DNA of 53,689 bases from contig JAQGPJ010000066.1 of the NCBI GenBank assembly GCA_028293125.1, positions 1 through 53,689 of the forward strand, read 5' to 3'. This document shows, in pieces, positions 1 to 7,659 of this stretch (its first letter is position 1; every line of letters begins with the position of its first letter). The translations under genes were made by a program, and so were the position numbers. The notes beneath the pieces are model-generated. The model saw nothing but the letters and a program-made list of their open reading frames with translations, had not been told where the DNA came from and made no database searches. The DNA is from Verrucomicrobiales bacterium. Its GTDB lineage: Bacteria; Verrucomicrobiota; Verrucomicrobiia; Verrucomicrobiales; V1-33.

Positions 1-117
1 AGGGCCGCGGCCCGGACCCATGGGAAGCTGCTGGAGACCGTCGCGGCGGCACTGGATGCGGTGAGTCCGACGAATGCCAGAGGATGGTTTGCCTCATGTG
101 GCTACAATATTATTTGA
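1..117 (+). mobile_element. IS630-family transposase, C-terminal end (partial)
   Basis: The first frame is open from the left edge and stops at a TGA ending at 117. The 38 visible residues end in SPTNARGWFASCGY, which resembles the C-terminal tail of IS630-type transposases (the region after the DDE catalytic core). Only the tail is in view, so the catalytic residues, the other inverted repeat and the TA target duplication cannot be checked. The element lies directly beside a decayed gene (132-330), which suggests it contributed to that decay. The family call rests on recollection of the tail motif. Confidence 0.6.
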
Positions 118-131
118 AATGCTCTAAGCCC

Positions 132-330
132 TCAGAGACTCATCCTTCCTGGTAATCTCATAGGGCAAGACTTCAGTTGGAAGAAAAGAACCATGTTGCA
201 GTTACAATCAGGGCAGATTGGGTAAAGTTCGTTCTGGACCCACGCAGGAGTGCCGTCGAAGGAGCAAAAGTCAGGCGGCAGTTTGGTCGTCCCAAACTGG
301 CTTTGGTTGTGATGCACGCCCGCGTTTTGG
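132..330 (-). pseudogene. DUF1963-like gene remnant
   Basis: On the minus strand about 60 codons read QFGTTKLPPDFCSFDG, then TPAWVQNELYPICPDCNCNM, then VLFFQLKS. This resembles the part of DUF1963 (YwqG-like) proteins where a G-[GT]-x-P-x-W-x-Q segment is followed by a CPxC pair and a FLxQL strand. There is no start codon that gives the rest of a domain, and the reading stops at 132, next to the IS630 tail. I therefore read it as a fragment. The upstream boundary is approximate because the frame runs on into the rhodanese gene region as a shadow. Confidence 0.4.
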
Positions 331-379
331 CGCTGGTGAGGTGATGTTCCGTGGAACGGCTGTGTGCGGCGGACTTTAA

Positions 380-850
380 TCAATCCGGCTTTTCGATCGG
401 CTGTTTGGCGGCCGCCCATGCGGGGAAGCCGCCGTGGAGCACCAGGAGCTCGCGGTCGCCAATGGGGGTGTCCCTTAGCTTGTCCCGCACGGCGTGGCTG
501 GCCGCGCACTTCTGGCCGTCGCAGTAAATGATCACGGGACGTCCCTCCGGAGCTTGGGAGATGAATTCAAACGCATTGGTGAGCAGGTTTTCCCAGTCGT
601 ATTCGTTGAGCAGCAGGGCACCAGGGATGTGGCCCTTCTGGAATTCCGCCATCTGCCGGGCATCCAGCCAGACGGCGCCGTCCTTCTCCTGGCGCTTCAA
701 AGCGTCACCAATGGAGATTTCCTCAGGTCCGGCGGACTCGGCAATGAGATGGAGCTCCGGGCGCTCCGGGTGAAAATGCCATGTCAGCGCCCCCGCCAGC
801 GCGGTCAGGGCCAGCAGGACGGCGGATTGGAACAGCGCGTGCCGGATCAT
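380..850 (-). CDS. Membrane-anchored rhodanese-like domain protein
   Basis: A 156-residue protein with one N-terminal membrane helix (residues 7-25) and a rhodanese fold in the remainder. The candidate active-site loop is IIYCDGQKCAAS with Cys110, and the CH2A-like segment HIPGALLLNEYDW lies at residues 74-86. The domain probably faces the periplasm. The start overlaps the stop of the upstream DUF1573 gene by four bases (ATGA), so the two are translationally coupled. Rhodaneses transfer sulfane sulfur or serve as redox or binding domains; the substrate here is unknown. Pairing with DUF1573 is a recurrent arrangement in Verrucomicrobiota and Planctomycetes, stated from memory. Confidence 0.88.
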   Translation of the reverse strand: MIRHALFQSAVLLALTALAGALTWHFHPERPELHLIAESAGPEEISIGDALKRQEKDGAVWLDARQMAEFQKGHIPGALLLNEYDWENLLTNAFEFISQAPEGRPVIIYCDGQKCAASHAVRDKLRDTPIGDRELLVLHGGFPAWAAAKQPIEKPD

Positions 851-1623
851 GGCTTTTTGGCGTCAGCTTTGGGGGCTTCACCGGGCACCGGCGGAGAGGC
901 CACCGCGGCGGTGGCGGCGGGAGCGGGAACGGTGTTGGCGGCGGAGACTGAGGCGGGCTTGTCCGTGATGTTGAAGAACACCAGACGCTTCTGATAGCGC
1001 GGGTATTTGCTGTCCAGCTCCAGCCGCACCAGCCCCAGCATCTTTTTCTCCGTGCTCTGGGGGGTCACTTGGACCTCATACTCCCGGCCGGCGGTGATTT
1101 CCTTCACCGCCGTCGTCATGGCGCTGCGGGAGGAGATCGCCGCCGTGATGTGCACGGGGTCCTCGCCCAGCACCTTCAGGCGGACGGATTTCGGCTCCGG
1201 GGCCGAGCCTGTCTGCCAGACCAGCTGGTTGGGCGTGATTTGGTAAAGCGCGGGAATGGTCACCTCCAGCACCAGCCGGACCTCCGGGTGGTCGGGGTCG
1301 TCGGTGGAGATCACCAGTTCCTTCTTCAGGGTGCCTTCGAATCCCCCGACCTCGAACACGGTCTCAATGGAGCTTTTCTCCCCCGGCGCGTAGGTCATTT
1401 TTTTATCCTTCGTCTCCGCCTTCACACAGCTGCAGAAGGCATGAATGTCCTTGATCGTCACGGGCCGGTCCCCGCTGATGCTGAAGTCAAAAGAGGCGGA
1501 AAGATGCGCCTCCGAGATCTTGGCTGTCAGCGCCTGGGTGGTGTTTTCGAAATCAATACCGGCCCGGCACAGGCCGGGGATCAGCATCAGGGCGGTGGCG
1601 GCGAGGGCGGGTATGAGTTTCAT
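847..1623 (-). CDS. Exported DUF1573 domain protein
   Basis: 258 residues with a signal peptide (MKLIPALAATALMLIPGLCRA, cleavage near residue 21). Two beta-rich repeats follow, with the DUF1573 features DRPVTIKDIHAFCSCVKAE (a CxC pair near residue 64) and ISTDDPDHPEVRLVLEVTI. A second Ig-like repeat follows at about 125-225, and the tail (226-258) is Ala/Pro-rich and low in complexity. The function is unknown; the family consists of secreted Ig-like proteins. First gene of a two-gene operon with the rhodanese. The ATG at 1623 is the only sensible start because it begins the signal peptide. Confidence 0.85.
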   Translation of the reverse strand: MKLIPALAATALMLIPGLCRAGIDFENTTQALTAKISEAHLSASFDFSISGDRPVTIKDIHAFCSCVKAETKDKKMTYAPGEKSSIETVFEVGGFEGTLKKELVISTDDPDHPEVRLVLEVTIPALYQITPNQLVWQTGSAPEPKSVRLKVLGEDPVHITAAISSRSAMTTAVKEITAGREYEVQVTPQSTEKKMLGLVRLELDSKYPRYQKRLVFFNITDKPASVSAANTVPAPAATAAVASPPVPGEAPKADAKKP

Positions 1624-1696
1624 CCGGCCCGCAGCTTAACTGTTTTCCCGGCCTGCACAAGCCTCCGCATGCACGGGCCCGCCATTCCTCATCCTA

Positions 1697-1798
1697 TATT
1701 TGAAATTTGGAATTTAAAATTCGGACCACAGCCAGCGCGGGCCGCCGAGAGCGGTGCCGCATACTCTCATGGAGGTTTGAAATTTGAAATTTGAAATC
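1697..1798. repeat. AT-rich TTTGAAA heptamer repeats
   Basis: In an otherwise GC-rich intergenic stretch (1624-1849), two short tracts are built from the unit TTTGAAA. The tract at 1697-1722 is degenerate (ATTTGAAATTTGGAATTTAA plus a few bases). The tract at 1775-1798 contains three units in tandem. A single unit also follows the transposase stop near 113. They may be a simple-sequence expansion or an UP-element-like promoter tract. Nothing else is visible in this stretch. Confidence 0.5.
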
Positions 1799-1849
1799 CA
1801 GCCCTCACGGAGGGTCTGCCCTGCGCAACAGCTCACGGAGCTCCCCGGC

Positions 1850-2407
1850 TTACGGTGTTTCTTGTTTGGAGGCCGCGGCATCCGCATCCGCCGTCCCCGG
1901 CAGCACAATCTGCATGATCAGCACATCCAGCCAGCGGTCGAATTTCCGGCCCACCTGCCGCAGCCGGCCGGTGTGGGAAAAACCGAACCGCTCATGAAGG
2001 TGAACGCTTTCATCGCTGCCCTCGGCGATGCGGGCGATGAGGGTGTGGAAGCCCAGCCGGCGGGACACCGCCATCAGTTCCGCCATCAGTGCGCGGCCAA
2101 TGCCCCGCCCCTGATGGCTGGACAGCACATAAAACGAGGTCTCCGCGCTCCAGTCGTAAGCCTTCCGGTCCGACCAGCGCGTCAGCGAGGCCCAGCCCAC
2201 CACCTGCCCGTCCGCCACCGCCACCAGCACCGGATGCGTCTCTCCGTGCGCCTCCAGCCAGCGGACGCGCTCTGCCTCGTCCTTGAGCTCCGTGTCGAAG
2301 GTGGCCACCGTGTTCAGGATGGCCTCGTTGTAGATGACCGCGATGGCGGCGGCGTCACTCAGGAGGGCCGGACGGATTTCGACAGCAGGGGAGGAGGTGT
2401 GACTCAT
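1850..2407 (-). CDS. GNAT N-acetyltransferase, phosphinothricin acetyltransferase-like
   Basis: 185 residues from the ATG at 2407. The N-terminus VEIRPALLSDAAAIAVIYNE and the acetyl-CoA loop HQGRGIGRALMAEL place it in the GNAT superfamily. ERFGFSHTGRLRQVGRKFDRW near the C-terminus is typical of the PAT/YncA branch, which acetylates small amines such as phosphinothricin or methionine sulfone; the real substrate is unknown. A start 17 codons upstream (2458) is possible and would put it 12 bases after the sialidase-like gene, so the two may be cotranscribed. Neither start has a clear ribosome-binding site. Confidence 0.85.
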   Translation of the reverse strand: MSHTSSPAVEIRPALLSDAAAIAVIYNEAILNTVATFDTELKDEAERVRWLEAHGETHPVLVAVADGQVVGWASLTRWSDRKAYDWSAETSFYVLSSHQGRGIGRALMAELMAVSRRLGFHTLIARIAEGSDESVHLHERFGFSHTGRLRQVGRKFDRWLDVLIMQIVLPGTADADAAASKQETP

Positions 2408-2470
2408 AAAGCGGCGATGAGGCGATGCGGAATGGCGGGTGGGGAACAAGGGCACCATTTCAAACCCGGC

Positions 2471-3685
2471 TCACGCCAATGTCCAGCGCGCCTGACGCAG
2501 CACCGCTTTGGCCGGCATGCGCATGCTTTCATACCAGACCGTGAGCAGCGAGCCGTCGCCCAGCTCCACGGTGGAGGGATACCCCAGATCGCCGCCGATG
2601 CCGTCCGCGGAGATGGAAAGCGGTGCCCCCCAGGTTTTGCCGTGATCCGTGCTGATCCGCGCCTGATTGCCGAACGGCGGTCGGCGGTGGCCATAGGTCA
2701 TCATCAGCCGGCCATCGCGCAGCCGCAGCAGATGGGAGGGCAGTCCCCACACGCCGATGGGGTGGGGCACACTCCACGTGCGGCCTCCATCATCGGATTC
2801 CGATTGGAGGGTCTCCCCGTGCTGGGGGCCATTTTCCTTGCGGATGTGGGCAATCAGCGATCCATCGGCGGCCTCCACGGCGTGCAGTTCATGGTATCCG
2901 CCGGTGGCGTCATCTCCGGGACGGGTGGGGATATCCGCCAACCACTGCCAGCTGATTCCATCATCCTTGGACTCCGCCACACCGATTTTCCCTTCCCGAG
3001 TCCACAGCTGCTTGCCGGCATAAATCAGCCGGCCATCGCGCAGCACGGTGGGGCCGTGCGGGCTGTTGACCACGGTGGGCATGGGAGCCGACCACGTGGT
3101 GCCGCCGTCTGTGGAGCGCAGCACCCATTCGCCCAGCGCCGTGCGCCGTTGTTGCGGAGTCAGAAAATCGCGTGTGGCTTTCCAGATGGCTCGCTCCTCC
3201 GGGGAAAATCTTCCCCCCGACTTGCCGGCCTCCGCCTCTGCGTCTGCGTCCGTCAGTTCCTTTTCGAGAATCGGCTCATAGGCCAGCGAGGTGAAATTCG
3301 TGGCCAGCAGCGTGCCCGCCGCCGTCTCCACAATCCCGGCATCGCGGTCATCCAGCGGACTATCATGCAGCACGCGGGCCCGTGTCCATGTCGCGCCTTC
3401 GTCCTTGGAGGTCATGGCCACCAGCTGCCCGAACGGGCACACATGTCCCTCCCGGCCGCCGGACCATACAACCCACAGTGATCCTTCGCGCCGCCGCGCC
3501 ACCGTGGGCCAGCCGTGGTAGAACTGCGGCTGGCTGGAGATGACCCTGGTCTCCCGGACCACGGCGGAGGCCACGGGGACCGATTCCGCAGCGTTGGTGC
3601 CGGCTTCGGCGCTGACTTTGGAGGCCAAAGTTAGGCTGGCGGCTGTCCCGAGCGATTGAGTGAGAAAATGGCGGCGGTCAGTCAT
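2471..3685 (-). CDS. Tat-exported sialidase-like (BNR/Asp-box) protein
   Basis: 404 residues. The N-terminus MTDRRHFLTQSLGTAASLTL is a twin-arginine signal, so the protein is exported folded. Five Asp-box motifs mark the blades of a six-bladed propeller: SKDEGATW, STDGGTTW, SKDDGISW, SDDGGRTW and STDHGKTW. The overall layout fits the exo-alpha-sialidase/BNR family (GH33-like), as does the acidic segment YHELHAVEAADGSLIAHIRKE. The arginine triad was not verified, so true sialidase activity is uncertain and it may act on another glycan. A palindrome 75 bases upstream (3760-3790) could be its operator. Confidence 0.82.
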   Translation of the reverse strand: MTDRRHFLTQSLGTAASLTLASKVSAEAGTNAAESVPVASAVVRETRVISSQPQFYHGWPTVARRREGSLWVVWSGGREGHVCPFGQLVAMTSKDEGATWTRARVLHDSPLDDRDAGIVETAAGTLLATNFTSLAYEPILEKELTDADAEAEAGKSGGRFSPEERAIWKATRDFLTPQQRRTALGEWVLRSTDGGTTWSAPMPTVVNSPHGPTVLRDGRLIYAGKQLWTREGKIGVAESKDDGISWQWLADIPTRPGDDATGGYHELHAVEAADGSLIAHIRKENGPQHGETLQSESDDGGRTWSVPHPIGVWGLPSHLLRLRDGRLMMTYGHRRPPFGNQARISTDHGKTWGAPLSISADGIGGDLGYPSTVELGDGSLLTVWYESMRMPAKAVLRQARWTLA

Positions 3686-3759
3686 CGTAGTGCGTGAAGT
3701 GCGGGGTGCATGGAAGGATCAGACTCCGCTTGGGAGGGGAGAGCCTGACACGGGCAACC

Positions 3760-3790
3760 CTGATACGGACCACGTCAAACGCCGTATCAG
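3760..3790. promoter_or_regulatory. 9-bp inverted repeat upstream of the sialidase-like gene
   Basis: CTGATACGG at 3760-3768 is the exact reverse complement of CCGTATCAG at 3782-3790, with a 13-base gap. It lies in the 200-base gap between the ABC ATPase gene (ends 3886) and the sialidase-like start (3685). No U-tract follows in either direction, so an operator for a dimeric regulator is more likely than a terminator. A second, weaker GC hairpin (CCGGC-TTT-GCCGG near 3850) lies closer to the ATPase end. Confidence 0.4.
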
Positions 3791-3885
3791 TTCCGGCTTT
3801 ACACGTTCGTGCGGATCCGTGGGCAGGGCTCATGCTTGGAAAGCTTCCGGCTTTGCCGGCGGTCCAAAGGCAGGGGCAGGGGACC

Positions 3886-4617
3886 TCAGGCGAAGCGCAT
3901 GACCTTGGCCAGGAAGCGCCGGGTGAACTCCTCACGGGGATTTCCAAAGAGCTGTGTGGGCGGCGAAGTCTCCAGGATTTTGCCGGCGGCAATAAGGGCC
4001 ACGTGGTCGGCTACGGCTTTGGCGAATCCCATCTCATGCGTGCTCAGAATGATGTGCTGGCCGCCGGCAGCCAGCTCCTGGATCAGCTCCAGCACCTCGG
4101 CGGTCATCTCCGGATCCAAGGCGGAGGTGGGCTCGTCGAGCAGCAGAATTTCGGGATTGGCGGCGATGGCCCGCGCCAGTCCGGCCCGCTGCTGCTGGCC
4201 CCCGGACATCTGGGCGGGCAGCTTTTCCGCATGCGCCAGCAGGCCGAAGCGGTTCAGACACCGCCGGGCCGTATCCAGAGCCACGGATTTGGAATTCCCG
4301 TGAACCTTCTCCAGCGGCAGCGTGATGTTCTCCAGCGCTGTCAGGTGAGGGAACAGATTGAACTGCTGGAACAGAAAGCCATTCCGCCGCCGCCACACCA
4401 GCAGCCGCGCGGGATCGTGGGCCAGCGGGGTGTCATTGATCGACAGCAGGCCGGACGTGGCCTCGTCCAGTCCGCCGCACAGCCGCAGAAAGGTGCTTTT
4501 GCCCCCGCCGGAGGGACCGATGAGCACTAGCACCCGCGCCTCCAGAGAGAGTGACAGGCTGTCGAGGGCGTTCACTTTGCCGTAGGTGCGCGTGAGGGAT
4601 TCGGCGTGCAGCTTCAT
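3886..4617 (-). CDS. Polar amino-acid ABC transporter, ATP-binding protein
   Basis: 243 residues, full length for the GlnQ/ArtP/HisP family. Walker A is GPSGGGKST (about 34-42), the Q-loop is FLFQQFNLFP, the signature is MSGGQQQR (canonical LSGGQ with L to M), Walker B is ILLLDEPTSALDPE, and the H-loop is STHEMGFAKAVADH. It powers amino-acid uptake at the cytoplasmic face. The permease gene lies 61 bases upstream on the same strand. No solute-binding protein gene is adjacent; a good candidate lies about 42 kb away at 46437. Confidence 0.93.
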   Translation of the reverse strand: MKLHAESLTRTYGKVNALDSLSLSLEARVLVLIGPSGGGKSTFLRLCGGLDEATSGLLSINDTPLAHDPARLLVWRRRNGFLFQQFNLFPHLTALENITLPLEKVHGNSKSVALDTARRCLNRFGLLAHAEKLPAQMSGGQQQRAGLARAIAANPEILLLDEPTSALDPEMTAEVLELIQELAAGGQHIILSTHEMGFAKAVADHVALIAAGKILETSPPTQLFGNPREEFTRRFLAKVMRFA

Positions 4618-4678
4618 GGCGGGTCGGAAGGAAGGTTGGATCCGGATTCTGTTTGGATTCCGTAGGGAATGCCCGGCT

Positions 4679-5473
4679 TCAGCCGGCGGTCTCCGCCTTC
4701 AGCCGCCGCTCCAGCCAATGGGAGAATCCGGCGATGGGCAGCGTCAAAAGCAGATAGCCGACCGCCAGCGGCAGGAAAGCCTCCACTCCCAGGTAGGTGG
4801 CGGAATAAACGGTCTTGGCTTGGTAGGTGAACTCCTCGATCCCGATGACGCAGAGCAGCGAGGAGTCCTTCACCAGCGATACAAACTGCCCCGCCAGGGA
4901 GGGCAGCACCCGGCGCAGCGCCTGCGGGAAAATCACATGCTTCATCACCTGCCGGCGGTCGAACCCCACTGCGCGGGCGGAGTCGATCTGGGCCTGCGGG
5001 ATGCTCTCCAGTCCGCCTCGCAGGATCTCCGCCAGATAGGCCCCTGTGAAGACCGACAGCAGGAGGATGCCGGCGGACACCTTTCCGCCCAGCCCCATCA
5101 TGTTCAGGGCATCGCTGATATACCGGTTGTTCAGAACCACGTAAAAGCCAATCAGCACCAGGCTGAGCAGCGGCATGCCCCGGACGAGCTCCACAAACCC
5201 CCGCGTGAAACGCTGCACCACTGTCAAACCCGACCGTTGACCCGCCACCAAAAGCGCCGCCACCACGCAACTGCCCGCCAGCGCGCCAGCGGACACTTGG
5301 AGTGAAGTCACCCAACCATCCAGCAGCGGCTGCCGGTAACTCCAGATGGCGGGCCAGCTTTTCGCTCCATCGAGCTCTGAAAGTATCATCCAGAAGGCTC
5401 CGCAGACCAACGTGGTCAACAGAAGCGCGGCGAGGATTTCAACCAGAAGCTGGGGGCCGGTGCGGGATTTCAT
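4679..5473 (-). CDS. Polar amino-acid ABC transporter, permease
   Basis: 264 residues from ATG at 5473 (MKSRTGPQLLVEIL). An open extension to 5587 lacks family features and was not used. It belongs to the HisM/GlnP permease family: an N-terminal membrane helix, then the core beginning near LLDGWVTSLQVSAGAL. The EAA coupling loop is EILRGGLESIPQAQIDSARA, and the C-terminal helix LPLAVGYLLLTLPIAGFSHW precedes a basic tail. It probably forms a homodimer with two copies of the adjacent ATPase. The order permease-ATPase on one strand suggests an operon. Confidence 0.92.
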   Translation of the reverse strand: MKSRTGPQLLVEILAALLLTTLVCGAFWMILSELDGAKSWPAIWSYRQPLLDGWVTSLQVSAGALAGSCVVAALLVAGQRSGLTVVQRFTRGFVELVRGMPLLSLVLIGFYVVLNNRYISDALNMMGLGGKVSAGILLLSVFTGAYLAEILRGGLESIPQAQIDSARAVGFDRRQVMKHVIFPQALRRVLPSLAGQFVSLVKDSSLLCVIGIEEFTYQAKTVYSATYLGVEAFLPLAVGYLLLTLPIAGFSHWLERRLKAETAG

Positions 5474-5656
5474 GATCACCTGCACGCCGCTTGGACACGC
5501 CCTCCGGCCTGCGGAGACCCGAGGATGAAAATTGCCGATGGAGCCCCACTCATAAGTCCGACTTACCAGCAGGAAGCCTGCCGTCAAGCTCCCGTGCGCG
5601 GCCCGCAGGATGGAAACGCATCCCTCCGTCTGTCCAGCCTGATCTTACTGACACCC

Positions 5657-6160
5657 TCAGTCCCCCTCCGCCAGCCGTACATGGGTGAAGGTGCCGCTCT
5701 CCGTGTCATAAATCCCAAAGGACGGATCGCCGAAGCGACCCATCAGCTCTCCCGGATTGGCCCACAGCGTGCGACCTTTTTGGTGGACGTATTTCCGGTG
5801 GTCGTGGCCGGTGAAAACGGCGTCGTAGGCCTGACTTTCCGCCAGTCGGACCCCGATCTCGGGAAAATGATGCAGCGCGATTTTCCGCCCGCCCGCCTCC
5901 AGTTCGGCCAGCGGCGCATGGAGCGTCACCTGCGGATGCTTGGAGGCGATGCGGCACAGCAGGAAAATATCCCCATCATTGTTGCCGAACACCGCGTCCA
6001 CCGGCCCGGAGAACCCCTCCGCCAGAGCCGCCAGCGTGAACGGCGCACAGAAGTCCCCCAGATAGAACAGCCGCTCCGCCCCTGATTTTTCCACCAGTGC
6101 CAAAGCTTGCGCCAGATTTCCCAGTTGGTCATGACAGTCACTCAGCACCGCGATTTTCAT
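5657..6160 (-). CDS. Calcineurin-like metallophosphodiesterase (YfcE/MJ0936 type)
   Basis: 167 residues from ATG at 6160 (MKIAVLSDCHDQ), which begins exactly at the first metal-binding strand. Family motifs are complete and in order: SDCHD, LGDFC, GNND, the HH of ALHHFPEIG, and TGHDH, ending with NPGE. Such small phosphoesterases hydrolyse phosphodiesters in vitro using two metal ions; the cellular substrate is unknown. Cytosolic. It sits alone between the permease and a damaged accessory region. Confidence 0.9.
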   Translation of the reverse strand: MKIAVLSDCHDQLGNLAQALALVEKSGAERLFYLGDFCAPFTLAALAEGFSGPVDAVFGNNDGDIFLLCRIASKHPQVTLHAPLAELEAGGRKIALHHFPEIGVRLAESQAYDAVFTGHDHRKYVHQKGRTLWANPGELMGRFGDPSFGIYDTESGTFTHVRLAEGD

Positions 6161-6251
6161 GGTGCATTCTGCTTCCGTCGCCGGGGCGTGCAAGGCGGGG
6201 AAATTCCCGCCCAGGACCCCCGCGCCCATAAATCATCTGTCCCCGCCCCGC

Positions 6252-6341
6252 ACGCCCTCAGGGCGTACCCTCGTTCCCCTCAAGTTTCATGGGAACTTGT
6301 GTTTCGTTTCTCATAAGGTTCGTGGGAACTTGTGATTTCGT
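6252..6341. repeat. Palindrome plus imperfect direct repeat
   Basis: A tight palindrome ACGCCCT-C-AGGGCGT (6252-6266) is followed by two copies of a roughly 24-base unit, at 6284-6307 and 6317-6341. They share the core GGGAACTTGTG and a downstream TTTCGT. The stretch fills the gap between the phosphodiesterase start and the WG-repeat gene end. It may be a REP-like element or the edge of the insertion that brought in the AT-richer gene to its right. Confidence 0.45.
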
Positions 6342-6352
6342 GTGCCGCCGCC

Positions 6353-7312
6353 TCACGGATAAAAACTCTCCCCCAGCCCCCAGACCACCTCCCCGTCGCA
6401 GTTGATGTAGGCTGACCAGCACTCATAAATATCCGGACTGCCGCCATGCACTAATGCCAGCCCGTTTTTAAATGGCTGAGCCTCTGTATATTCATATGCA
6501 ATGACCAGTTCCCCTTCACTGGACAGGTAGCCCCACGACATTTCCTCCGGGTCCCCCGTCACCGGCGCGCGTCCGTTTGAAAAGGGCCAGACACGTCGGT
6601 AAATCGGCTGAATCATCCAGTTTCCCTCCATGTCGATGAACCCGAGTTTTCCGAGTTCAACAGCGGCACTGGCCAGACCCTCCGTGTAATCGTTTGCCCA
6701 CGCATAAATGGGAGGAATCACCTCCTCCCCCGCCCGGTTCACAAAACCAAAAGGGTTGTCGTAAAAACCGTAAATCATTCCCCGCCCCCCGCTGAAAGGA
6801 TAGGTGCGCAAATATTTAAATTTGATGATGGCTTGCTCCTGTCTATCAATGTAGCCGGCTCCATCGGGCCTGCTGGCAGGCATTACCCCATCACGGTGGC
6901 TGGCCAAAATATTGTAACGGAGCGGAATGACCAGCTTCCCCTCATTATTCACCGCTCCAAATAAATCATCCTTTTTCACGACAGCCAGTCCTTCGCTGAA
7001 AGAGTAGACACTGTCATAGACCGGCGGGATGATGATCTCCCCGTCCAAATTGATAACACCTTGTTTATCTGTGGATTTATCCTGTGAGATCAGAAGTCCC
7101 TCCACTGGGCCCTGAAGAATCTCCATTGAAAGCGGGCGGAAGTTTCCTTGGATGTCGATCAGGCCGTGGCGCCGCCCGATGGTCACAGCAGCAAAGCCCT
7201 CGGAAAATTCGCTGACCCAATCAAACTGGCAAGGAATTACGCAGTCACCAGATTCGTTGATAAATCCAAACTTACGCCTCTCTTGAATTAAAAACCGGTG
7301 TAGAGAAATCAT
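6353..7312 (-). CDS. WG-repeat protein
   Basis: About 319 residues from ATG at 7312 (MISLHRFLIQERRKFGFINE); an alternative ATG lies at 7360. It is built from six to seven repeats of the WG type, with the pattern [WF]G-[FY]-[IV]-N/D-x-x-G-x-x-V/I-IP followed by FSEGLA or a similar segment. Examples are KFGFINESGDCVIP, FSEGLAVVKKDDLFG, GFVNRAGEEVIPPIY and KLGFIDMEGNW. There is no signal peptide and no enzyme domain, so it is probably a beta-rich binding protein. Base composition is clearly more AT-rich than its neighbours, pointing to recent transfer. It interrupts or abuts the truncated PEP-CTERM gene. Confidence 0.8.
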   Translation of the reverse strand: MISLHRFLIQERRKFGFINESGDCVIPCQFDWVSEFSEGFAAVTIGRRHGLIDIQGNFRPLSMEILQGPVEGLLISQDKSTDKQGVINLDGEIIIPPVYDSVYSFSEGLAVVKKDDLFGAVNNEGKLVIPLRYNILASHRDGVMPASRPDGAGYIDRQEQAIIKFKYLRTYPFSGGRGMIYGFYDNPFGFVNRAGEEVIPPIYAWANDYTEGLASAAVELGKLGFIDMEGNWMIQPIYRRVWPFSNGRAPVTGDPEEMSWGYLSSEGELVIAYEYTEAQPFKNGLALVHGGSPDIYECWSAYINCDGEVVWGLGESFYP

Positions 7313-7394
7313 AATAAAACATTGGCAAAGGCCGTTGATTTTGCGAATAAATGTTAACAAAAAACCGCGGGCTGTTTTTTAGTTTAGAGTTTGA

Positions 7395-7619
7395 GCAATT
7401 TGCCAGGAGAACGCCAACATCAGCTTTTTTGAATCCTTGCTGATTCTGAGCGCCGCCGACCAGGCGAAAACCCTCAGCTCCCTCACCTTCACGCACACCA
7501 GCGGCGGCACTCTGGCCGTGATGGGCGTCAGCGGTGAGACCATCGCTGTGCCTGAGCCCTCCGCTTCGGCCATGCTGCTGCTTGCCGGCCTGACCGGCCT
7601 GCGCCGCCGTCGCCGCTGA
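7395..7619 (+). pseudogene. C-terminal remnant of a PEP-CTERM surface protein
   Basis: The plus-strand frame opens after a TGA at 7392 and has no start codon consistent with an export signal. It reads ICQENANISFFESLLILSAA, then DQAKTLSSLTFTHTSGG, and ends in VPEPSASAMLLLAGLTGLRR plus three Arg. That ending is a full PEP-CTERM sorting signal: VPEP motif, hydrophobic helix, basic tail. The preceding segment matches the end of the beta-rich passenger usual in verrucomicrobial PEP-CTERM proteins (from memory). The 5' part is missing exactly where the AT-rich WG-repeat gene begins, so the gene is 5'-truncated. Its natural processing enzyme would be an exosortase such as the one at 50673. Confidence 0.75.
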
Positions 7620-7659
7620 TATTGGAAAAGGCCTTTTCATTTTTACCCGCGAAAGCGGC

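Noticed and set aside
1784-3481. 565-codon plus-strand open frame
   Set aside because: It is antisense to the GNAT and sialidase-like genes, both of which have clear family motifs. The translation is His/Pro/Arg-rich and featureless, as expected for a shadow in GC-rich DNA.
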